In this document: positions 1-6,809 of the stretch, piece after piece
How positions within the stretch are numbered: the first letter of the stretch is position 1
Layout: each line of letters opens with the position of its first letter
Assembly: GCA_031279795.1 (NCBI GenBank)
Contig: JAITHZ010000336.1
Location: forward strand, 1-12,627
Direction: 5' to 3'
Origin: Bacteroidales bacterium
GTDB taxonomy: Bacteria > Bacteroidota > Bacteroidia > Bacteroidales > WRGA01
DNA: 12,627 nt
Translations under genes and position numbers: made by a program
Notes under the pieces: model-generated
Databases searched by the model: none
Told to the model about the DNA's origin: nothing
Seen by the model: the letters and a program-made list of their open reading frames with translations, nothing else

Positions 1-333
1 ATACCGACCAATGACGCCATTGTTGCCGGAAAAGCTGCCGGAAAAATTCCATCCGACGTCGACGCCTTGAGCGACTACCTGAAATATTACTACGTCAATG
101 TGAATACCAGTTCGTTGAACGACTATCCTTTTCCGGGAGCAGGCGTTCAGGGCGAAGTTAAAACGTTCCTGCGGAGGAATGGAATTCCCGCCACCTTGAC
201 GATTATCGATACAGGTACGCAAATAAAAATACGCGACGCCAAAGGCAATACCGCGAACGTGATATCTGTGTTCCCGAATATTTATCAGGATGGAGCCGCG
301 TATCTGATTGACGGCTTATTAGAGTTTGAATAA
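1..333 (+). CDS. Fasciclin (FAS1) domain protein, C-terminal fragment
   Basis: The frame is open from base 1 to the TAA at 331-333, giving 110 residues of a protein that begins outside the window. The first residues, IPTNDAI, match the FAS1 signature usually seen as (F/A)PT(N/D)xAF, and the fragment ends in DGAAYLIDGLLEFE, which resembles the closing FAS1 strand (N/DGxxHxIDxVL). Together these cover most of one FAS1 domain. The usual central Tyr-His pair appears here as Tyr-Tyr (KYYYVN). FAS1 domains mediate adhesion or ligand binding. The protein stops right after the FAS1 fold, whereas the two FAS1 proteins downstream carry about 190-225 further residues, so its architecture differs. An internal TTG at base 67 is not a credible start because the homologous sequence continues upstream of it. 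The stop lies 28 bases before SusC 1, so it is probably in the same operon. Surface lipoprotein status is inferred from the neighbours, since the N terminus is not visible. Confidence 0.72.
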   Translation: MPTNDAIVAGKAAGKIPSDVDALSDYLKYYYVNVNTSSLNDYPFPGAGVQGEVKTFLRRNGIPATLTIIDTGTQIKIRDAKGNTANVISVFPNIYQDGAAYLIDGLLEFE

Positions 334-361
334 CGAAAATGTATAGAAATATATAGAAAAT
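334..361 (+). promoter_or_regulatory. A/T-rich leader before SusC 1
   Basis: This 28-base gap is mostly A and T, with two similar TATAGAAA-like units, and runs into the ATG at 362. There is no Shine-Dalgarno-like GGAGG. In Bacteroidota, A/T-rich unstructured leaders commonly support initiation, so this is best read as a translation start region. I see no Bacteroides-type -33/-7 promoter pair (TTTG and TAnnTTTG) in it. Confidence 0.3.
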
Positions 362-3300
362 ATGAAGATTTTTCAGAAAATAATACTATTCGCATCTTGT
401 CTCTTCGTCACAACAGGGCTGAATGCACAAAGTGTACTGACAGGCGTGGTAAAAGACCAAACCGGTGAAACGGTTATTGGGGCAAGCGTTTTTGTTGAAA
501 ATAAAGACCAGCGGTCGTTGACCGGAACCATGACTGGACTGGACGGAGACTATAAATTACAGGTACCAAAAGGAAATAACCTGACAGTGGTATTCTCGAT
601 GATTGGCTACAAAACCCTGAAGGTAAAATATACCGGACAGAGCGTATTGGACGCAACCTTTGAGGACGATATGTATATGCTCGAAGATGTGGAAGTAACC
701 GCCAAGCGGGTAGATCGTAATCAGGCAGGGCTGACCAAGCGCGAATTTGTTGCCGCAACGCAAAAAATCGACCTGAACATACTCGAAACAGCTCCGGCAA
801 TATCCATCGAAGACGCCCTGCAGGGCCGCCTTGCCAACGTGGATATCATTACCGGCGCCGATCCTGGTTCTTCCAGTTCTATCCGCATTCGGGGTATTTC
901 GTCGTTGAATGCGAATACTTCCCCGCTGATTGTGGTGGACAACGTTCCATATCCGACCACTATCAACGAAGATTTTGAATTTGCTACAGCCAATACCGAA
1001 GATTTCGGCGCATTGTTGAACATTCCGCCCAACGACATCGAAAGCATCGAAGTACTGAAAGATGCGGCAGCTACGGCCATCTGGGGGTCGAAAGGAGCCA
1101 GCGGAGTATTGGTGTTCAAGACCAAAAAAGGGCATACAGGCAAAACTACGATCAACTATGACGCCAAATATTCGTATGGCAAAGAACCCAAAACCATCCC
1201 GTTGCTCAATTCGTCCCAGTACGTGAGCATGATTCAGGATGCAATCTGGAATACGGTCAACGATCTTGGCGTTTCGTCCAACAGCAAACAGACCTATCTG
1301 GATTACCTGTACAATACGAAAGAAATCGGATTCGACCCTACTTGGGCATATTTTAAGGAATACAATCAGGAAACCAACTGGCTAAACGAAATTACACGGC
1401 CACGCCAAATGTTCGAAACCAACTTTTCGTTATCGGGTGGCGGCGAAAAAGCAAATTATCGCTTGTCGCTGGGATATCGCAAGGATGATGGAACAATCAT
1501 CGGCACAGGAACCGACAGGATAAACGCTTCGTTTAATCTCACCTACCGGTTTTCGAACAAACTGGACATTGTAACCAATTTTTCGTTTGTCAACACCGAC
1601 AAGGAGGCCAACTGGGAAAATCCGCGCGCCCATGCGCTCAACAAAATGCCGAACATGAGTCCGTATTATATGGACGATAATAATCAGCGCACATCGGAAT
1701 ACTTCACGCCGCAACAGTACTTTCAGGGTAAGGTTGAACCGGAGGGTGATTCCGGCGACGAAATTAAAGGAACCTTTAATCCGGTGGCGATGGTATACGA
1801 ATCTATCCGGCGTACAACAGCTACCGACAATCGCTTCGTGTTCGACTTGCATTATAAGCTTTTGCCCGACCTCGACTATTATGGAAACGTCGGTTTATAC
1901 CTGAAAAAAAATAAAACAAAGAAATTTCTGCCGCAAAGCGTTACAGGGGTAACATGGCAAAACCAGTGGTTCAACCGCAGCGGCGACGCCATTACCGACG
2001 AAACCTACCTGCGTACAAAGAATTCGCTGGTATATATCGGCTATTTCGCAGAAAAGCATAAATTGACGGTAAGCGGAGCAATAGAAACGGAAGAAACAAG
2101 CAGTTCGTCTTACTCCAGCGCAAAGAGTGGCAATGCCTCACCTTCTACTATCGACCCCACGGCTGGCGGCACGATAGCCAACAAAGGGCTTAATTCCGGT
2201 TCGTCCATGTCGCGACAGTTAGGAGTCAACGGTACAGTCCACTATGCGTTCAAAGACAGGTACATGATTAATTACGGATATCGTCTTGAGGCCAATTCAG
2301 CGATGGGCGCCGACAATCGCTGGGGAGGTTTTGGTACGGTAGGTCTGGCCTATATTATCAGTGAAGAAGCATTTCTGAAAGACCTGAAATGGCTGTCTTT
2401 CCTGAAGTTGCGAGGCAGCTGGGGACAGAGCGGAAATCCGCCGACAGGCTCGTATTCCTATATCGGCACATTCACGGCTATTAATCCGGGTTATATTGAC
2501 ATGGCGGCCGTGCATCCCAACCAGATACAGCTTGATCACATCAAGTGGGAAACGATGACGCAAGAAAACATCGGTTTCGAAGCCGGCTTGCTGAAGGACA
2601 GGCTTACCTTTGGGGCCGAAATTTACAGTAGCCGGACAGAAGATTTGCTGCACAAAGATTTTACCGTCTCCGGCACTTCAGGCTATTCCAAGGTCAAATG
2701 GTACAATTCGGGCAGCATGACAAACAAAGGCTGGGAATTTTATGCCGACTATATAGCTGTCAAAAATAAGGACTGGCAAGTATCGGTAAACTTCAATCTG
2801 GCGCAGAACCACAACGAGGTAAACGAATTGCCTTCGGGCATGAACGCTTACAAATACGAGCAGAAGAATGGCGAGTATGCCTATAATGTCAGGACAGGCG
2901 AACCCTTGGGGTCATTCTACGGATTCCGCTACAAGGGCGTTTATCAAAACGCGGAAGACACCTATGCAAAAGACAAGGATGGAAATATCATCCGCGACAT
3001 CAACGGCAATTCAGTGTATATGTCCAATTTCAATCAGCGTGTTTTTCCGGGCGACGCCAAATACGAAGATATCAACGGCGACGGGGTGATAAACGAAAAC
3101 GATATTGTCTATCTGGGCAACTCCAATCCGTTGCTGACCGGCGGGTTCGGGTTCGACGTCCGTTATCGGGGCTTTATGCTGCGGGCTTTTGCACATGCAC
3201 GTTTGGGACAAAAAGTAATTAACGGCACACGCATCAGTACCGAAAACATGTACGGAACGGGAAATCAAAGTACAGCCGTATTGAAGCGCTGGCGTCACGA

Positions 3301-3625
3301 AGGCGACAACACCGACATTCCGCGAGCGCTGTTCGACAGAGGATACAACTACCTGGGTTCCGACCGGTTTGTGGAAGACGCTTCGTACTTGCGTCTCAAA
3401 AATGTTACATTGCAATACAACCTTCCCAAAACAGTTTTGCAGCGCTGGGGCTTCAGCCGGATATATGTGTATTGCACCGTCGAAGATTTGTTTACCTGGA
3501 CAAAGTATACCGGACAAGACCCTGAAGTAAAAGTATCGGTAAACACCATTTATCCGGTTGCGATGGATAAGTCATATACTCCAAAAGCGCGGAGTTTCCT
3601 GTTTGGTATTAACTTAACATATTAA
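362..3625 (+). CDS. SusC/RagA-type TonB-linked outer membrane transporter 1 (canonical)
   Basis: This 1087-residue protein is of normal SusC length. It should import a ligand across the outer membrane using TonB energy, with the SusD partner encoded just downstream as lid. Residues 1-22 are a signal peptide with likely cleavage after A22 (NAQ). Residues about 24-102 form a carboxypeptidase-D-regulatory-like domain (LTGVVKDQTGETVIGASV). A TonB-box-like segment, LEDVEVTAK, lies at about 107-115. The plug follows, with IRIRGISSLN, PLIVVDNVPY (188-197) and IESIEVLKDAAATAIWGSKG (from 226). The rest is barrel, including the family's Asp-rich turn DINGDG (903-908), a late LRLKNVTLQYNLP segment and a C-terminal aromatic residue (GINLTY) as expected for BAM-dependent insertion. 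A serine-rich stretch at about 580-596 may be a surface loop. The ATG at 362 directly precedes the signal peptide. The family call is firm, but the substrate is unknown because no enzyme lies nearby. Confidence 0.96.
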   Translation: MKIFQKIILFASCLFVTTGLNAQSVLTGVVKDQTGETVIGASVFVENKDQRSLTGTMTGLDGDYKLQVPKGNNLTVVFSMIGYKTLKVKYTGQSVLDATFEDDMYMLEDVEVTAKRVDRNQAGLTKREFVAATQKIDLNILETAPAISIEDALQGRLANVDIITGADPGSSSSIRIRGISSLNANTSPLIVVDNVPYPTTINEDFEFATANTEDFGALLNIPPNDIESIEVLKDAAATAIWGSKGASGVLVFKTKKGHTGKTTINYDAKYSYGKEPKTIPLLNSSQYVSMIQDAIWNTVNDLGVSSNSKQTYLDYLYNTKEIGFDPTWAYFKEYNQETNWLNEITRPRQMFETNFSLSGGGEKANYRLSLGYRKDDGTIIGTGTDRINASFNLTYRFSNKLDIVTNFSFVNTDKEANWENPRAHALNKMPNMSPYYMDDNNQRTSEYFTPQQYFQGKVEPEGDSGDEIKGTFNPVAMVYESIRRTTATDNRFVFDLHYKLLPDLDYYGNVGLYLKKNKTKKFLPQSVTGVTWQNQWFNRSGDAITDETYLRTKNSLVYIGYFAEKHKLTVSGAIETEETSSSSYSSAKSGNASPSTIDPTAGGTIANKGLNSGSSMSRQLGVNGTVHYAFKDRYMINYGYRLEANSAMGADNRWGGFGTVGLAYIISEEAFLKDLKWLSFLKLRGSWGQSGNPPTGSYSYIGTFTAINPGYIDMAAVHPNQIQLDHIKWETMTQENIGFEAGLLKDRLTFGAEIYSSRTEDLLHKDFTVSGTSGYSKVKWYNSGSMTNKGWEFYADYIAVKNKDWQVSVNFNLAQNHNEVNELPSGMNAYKYEQKNGEYAYNVRTGEPLGSFYGFRYKGVYQNAEDTYAKDKDGNIIRDINGNSVYMSNFNQRVFPGDAKYEDINGDGVINENDIVYLGNSNPLLTGGFGFDVRYRGFMLRAFAHARLGQKVINGTRISTENMYGTGNQSTAVLKRWRHEGDNTDIPRALFDRGYNYLGSDRFVEDASYLRLKNVTLQYNLPKTVLQRWGFSRIYVYCTVEDLFTWTKYTGQDPEVKVSVNTIYPVAMDKSYTPKARSFLFGINLTY

Positions 3626-3636
3626 AATTGGTCATT

Positions 3637-5184
3637 ATGAAAAAACTAAAAATATATCTGTTATCCATGCTTGCGTTGGCAGCATTTCTGGCGTGCGATG
3701 ATTATCTGACACTGTATCCCGATAATGCGCAAACAACAGACCAGTACTGGAACACGAAAGGCGATGTGGAAAAGGTGATAGCTTCCGGTTATGTGAAATT
3801 GCGCGATAATGTTCATTACATGTTTCTGTGGGGCGAAGCCCGCGGAACGGGAATCGACTTCATGAATATTGCAGACAAAGAACCGAAAGCCGGTTTTGAA
3901 GTGCGGCAACTTTTGACCAAGCAAGACAACCTGCTTTGCGACTGGTCGAAGATGTACGAAGTCATTAATATGGCTAATTCGGTATTAAAGTATGCGCCGT
4001 CAGTAACGGAGAAAGACCCGTCATTCACTGTTCAGGAGATGAACGGCTATTTTGCCGAAGCCTATTTTCTGCGCTCATTGGCCTATTTCTATCTGGTGCG
4101 GACATTTAAGGACGTACCGCTGGTATTGCAGCCTTATGTAAATGACGACGAAAAATTCGATTTGGCACAATCGTCAGAAGAAACAATTTTGGCGAAAATC
4201 GCTGAAGATTTGGAAAATGTATTGGCGTCGGGAGCAGCTAAAGAGTTTTATCCCGAAACCGATGTGGATAATCCGCGAAACAGCAAAGGACGAGCCACAA
4301 AATGGTCGATTTACGCTTTGCTGGCCGACATTTACCTGTGGCAAGGCAACTACGACAAATGCATAAACGCCTGCACCCAAATTATCGGTTCGGGGCGTGT
4401 AGGACTTATCGGCGGCGACTTGTGGTTTACCAATTATTTCCCCGGCAATTCCAACGAAAGCATATTCGAAATACAATACGATTACAATGCGCTCGAAAGG
4501 CAGACAAACAGTTTCATTGACTGGTTCGACTATGCCAAGAAGGGTTATTATGTAGTGTCGAACAATACGATAATGTTTTTATCAGAAACAGCAAGTTTGG
4601 GAGATGTCCGGTTCAGTGGTACAGTGGATGGAGTATCTGGTGGAACTTACGGCATAAAATTGTGGAAATACCTGGGTACCCTGCCATATACAAGCGGTGC
4701 AAACCCTGTTCGTAATGCCACCAATCAAAACGACCAGAACTTTATTATTTATCGTTTGGCCGAAATCTACCTGATGCGGGCAGAAGCATACGTTATGAAA
4801 GGCGACGCTGCTTCGTATGCGCTGGCTGCCGCCGATGTAACGCGCGTGCGCGAAAGAGCGGGAATCGTACAGCTGTTTACGTTCCCTTCCAACGAACTTG
4901 AGGCGTTGCACCTGATACTGAGTGAACGCGTCCGCGAATTTTGCGGCGAAGGTAAATCGTGGTTCGATTTGCTGCGGATAGCTCGACGCAACAATTACAG
5001 TTACAAAGAGTACATGATTTGGCAGGTATTGTCGACGCTCAGTCCTGGACAATATTCCGTAACGCGGGCGAAATTGCTCGACAGCGGTTCGCATTACTTG
5101 CCCGTTTCCAAAAAGGAGATGGACGCAAACCGGCTGCTGGAGCAAAATTCTTATTATACAAACTTAGGTTATGGCAGAAAATAA
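3637..5184 (+). CDS. SusD/RagB-type surface lipoprotein 1
   Basis: This 515-residue SusD-family lipoprotein should sit on the cell surface as the lid of SusC 1 and bind its ligand. The start is taken as the ATG at 3637 (MKKLKIYLL), 11 bases after the SusC stop; an in-frame TTG at 3628 would add only three residues (MVI) before the signal peptide. The lipobox is FLAC with C20, followed by DDYL; acidic residues after the cysteine fit the Bacteroidota surface-export signal. The N-terminal SusD-like helical region holds AEAYFLRSLAYFYL (140-153), then a short VPL, and GRATKWSIYALLADIYLW (218-235) of the TPR-like core. The C-terminal RagB/SusD region holds YRLAEIYLMRAEAY (372-385), LSERVREFCGEGKSWFDLLR (428-447) and the closing LPVSKKEMDAN (488-498). 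All are standard family landmarks in the right order. Length is typical and no break is seen. Ligand specificity cannot be read. Confidence 0.95.
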   Translation: MKKLKIYLLSMLALAAFLACDDYLTLYPDNAQTTDQYWNTKGDVEKVIASGYVKLRDNVHYMFLWGEARGTGIDFMNIADKEPKAGFEVRQLLTKQDNLLCDWSKMYEVINMANSVLKYAPSVTEKDPSFTVQEMNGYFAEAYFLRSLAYFYLVRTFKDVPLVLQPYVNDDEKFDLAQSSEETILAKIAEDLENVLASGAAKEFYPETDVDNPRNSKGRATKWSIYALLADIYLWQGNYDKCINACTQIIGSGRVGLIGGDLWFTNYFPGNSNESIFEIQYDYNALERQTNSFIDWFDYAKKGYYVVSNNTIMFLSETASLGDVRFSGTVDGVSGGTYGIKLWKYLGTLPYTSGANPVRNATNQNDQNFIIYRLAEIYLMRAEAYVMKGDAASYALAAADVTRVRERAGIVQLFTFPSNELEALHLILSERVREFCGEGKSWFDLLRIARRNNYSYKEYMIWQVLSTLSPGQYSVTRAKLLDSGSHYLPVSKKEMDANRLLEQNSYYTNLGYGRK

Positions 5185-5202
5185 CAGTAAAAAAACAGAA
5201 CA

Positions 5203-6774
5203 ATGAAAAAAACAGTATTATTCATATTTTCGCTGGCGCTTTTGTCGTTCGCTTCCTGCGACGACCCCAGTGAAGGCAACCTGACCCCTCCGACCAATGA
5301 ATATCCGGTGTCTATGTGGCTGGAACTTCATTCCGACGAGTTTTCCGAATGGCTGGAGCTGTTAAAACACGCCGATTTGGATAAAACAATGAACCTGAAT
5401 GACAATTATACCGTGTTCGTTCCCGACAATAACGCCGTGAAATCCTACTTAGACGCACAGGGTTACGCTTCGATAGCAGACATGTCGAAAGAACAGGCCA
5501 TCTTGCTGGCAAAGTATCATACGATACGGGGAATCGTTTACACCCAAGATCAGCTGGACAACGGCCTGTTGCCCGATACAACGGCTACCGGCGACCAGTT
5601 ATCCATCAGATTTGTCAATTCCACCCTGTATGTAAACGATTACGCCATGATAACCCAAATTGACCAAAAGCTGTCGAATGGCATCCTTCATGCTATCGAC
5701 AAGGTGTTAATACCCATAACGGCAACCGTCTGGGATCGTGTCAATACGCCCGAATTTTCCATCATGGCCGACGCTATAAAAAGGGCGGGGATGAACGAAT
5801 GGTTGAACAGCCTGCACAATCTCACAAATGGCGCCAAGATCCGTAATGCATTGTTTGCCGTTCCCAATTCAGTATACGAAGCCAATGACATACGGAGCGC
5901 AGATGACCTGATTGCCGCATTGGGCGCAGATATGGAACAAACTGACAATGAACTGGTAAGATACCTCAATTATCATGTGCTTTCGCCTCAATACACGCGG
6001 GCGCAACTGTTCGATTTGGAAGTTTCCGATGCATCCAAAAATATCTCGACGGCTTCGGGCAAAGACCTGATTAACTTGTCGGCGCACAACAGCGTAGAAT
6101 ATATCAACTACGACACGACAACGGTAACCGGCGTCAGAATTACGGAAGCCGACATCCCAGCCAAGAATGGCATTGTTCATGTGATAGACGCTCCGATGTA
6201 CGTCATTACGCCCGACAGAGCGACAGTACGCTGGGAACTGACTGACTATACGGAAATAGGCGGATTGACGACCGACTACCGTAAATCGGGTTTGACCGCA
6301 AATACCGAAGTATGGCTCGAATACGACAAGTTTGAAAGTTTCAAATGGGAAACCGCCTCTCCCGATGTCAGGGATCTGGCAGTGAAATATATTGTATATA
6401 ACAAAAATGACATTCGCGGCCACGAAGCGCCTGAAGGATTTATGAACTACGACGGCTTGCTGCTGAATCTGCGAATCTACGGATGGATAGAAATGCAGTC
6501 GCCGTTGATTATCAAGGGAAAATATACTGTGGTGTTATGTCATCTCAGCTCAGCTTCCTCGTCAAAATCGGGCAAGATTACCATGACGTTTGACGGCGAA
6601 TTTATTGGCGCCGAAACGCCCACGCTCGGCTATTCGTCTTCCAGTGCGCAGATACTGAAAACGCCTGTCGGAACGGTCGATTTTGCCGAAAATGGAACGC
6701 ACACAATGCGCATATTGCAAACGGACGCTTCCACGATATATATAGATTATGTGGAATTTGTTCCTGCTGAATAA
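5203..6774 (+). CDS. FAS1 lipoprotein A: two fasciclin domains plus C-terminal beta-sandwich-like domain
   Basis: This 523-residue protein is a probable surface lipoprotein. The signal peptide ends in a lipobox, SFASC (C19), followed by DD. FAS1 domain 1 spans about 35-172, with TVFVPDNNAV (70-79), a Tyr-His pair at 105-106 (KYHTIRG) and NGILHAIDKVLIP (159-171). FAS1 domain 2 spans about 175-335, with LFAVPNSVYEAN (217-228), a Tyr-His pair at 257-258 (NYHVL) and NGIVHVIDAPM (322-332). Both look intact. Residues about 336-523 form another domain with strand-rich segments (GKYTVVL, GKITMTFDGEFIGAE, GTHTMRI, IYIDYVEFVP), which resembles carbohydrate-binding jelly-roll modules; that assignment is inference. 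The gene starts 18 bases after the SusD 1 stop, in the position where Sus operons often encode extra surface glycan-binding lipoproteins, so a role in ligand capture or adhesion beside SusC/SusD 1 is likely. No catalytic motif is visible. Confidence 0.88.
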   Translation: MKKTVLFIFSLALLSFASCDDPSEGNLTPPTNEYPVSMWLELHSDEFSEWLELLKHADLDKTMNLNDNYTVFVPDNNAVKSYLDAQGYASIADMSKEQAILLAKYHTIRGIVYTQDQLDNGLLPDTTATGDQLSIRFVNSTLYVNDYAMITQIDQKLSNGILHAIDKVLIPITATVWDRVNTPEFSIMADAIKRAGMNEWLNSLHNLTNGAKIRNALFAVPNSVYEANDIRSADDLIAALGADMEQTDNELVRYLNYHVLSPQYTRAQLFDLEVSDASKNISTASGKDLINLSAHNSVEYINYDTTTVTGVRITEADIPAKNGIVHVIDAPMYVITPDRATVRWELTDYTEIGGLTTDYRKSGLTANTEVWLEYDKFESFKWETASPDVRDLAVKYIVYNKNDIRGHEAPEGFMNYDGLLLNLRIYGWIEMQSPLIIKGKYTVVLCHLSSASSSKSGKITMTFDGEFIGAETPTLGYSSSSAQILKTPVGTVDFAENGTHTMRILQTDASTIYIDYVEFVPAE

Positions 6775-6809
6775 AAAAATATAAATAATTTAAATAAATA
6801 CGAAGTATT
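6775..6809 (+). promoter_or_regulatory. Very A/T-rich intergenic leader before FAS1 lipoprotein B
   Basis: At 35 bases this is the longest gap in the window, and only three bases are G or C, against roughly half in the flanking genes. It has no terminator-like GC stem with a T tract, so transcription likely reads through. A weak inverted repeat, AATAC-GAA-GTATT (6797-6809), abuts the ATG at 6810. The most likely role is an unstructured translation-initiation leader of the Bacteroidota type; an internal promoter or an mRNA processing site is possible but unsupported. Confidence 0.3.

Noticed and set aside
67..69. TTG at base 67 as the start of a short 88-residue gene
   Set aside because: The frame is open to base 1 and the upstream residues IPTNDAI match the FAS1 motif, so this is the 3' end of a longer gene.
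557..1155. Overlapping minus-strand open frames of 192 and 144 codons opposite the SusC 1 plug region
   Set aside because: Both lie opposite a conserved SusC domain, in different frames and overlapping each other, with no signal, motif or start context. Codon bias of the sense gene explains them.
3062..3115. Asp-rich DINGDG-type motif in SusC 1 (and its counterpart in SusC 2) as an EF-hand or dockerin
   Set aside because: This Asp-rich turn is a regular part of SusC barrels near the C terminus, so it does not indicate a separate calcium-binding or cellulosome-like domain.
3628..3636. TTG start three codons before the SusD 1 ATG
   Set aside because: The ATG at 3637 gives a textbook lipoprotein signal peptide beginning MKKLKIYLL, and the extra residues MVI add nothing.
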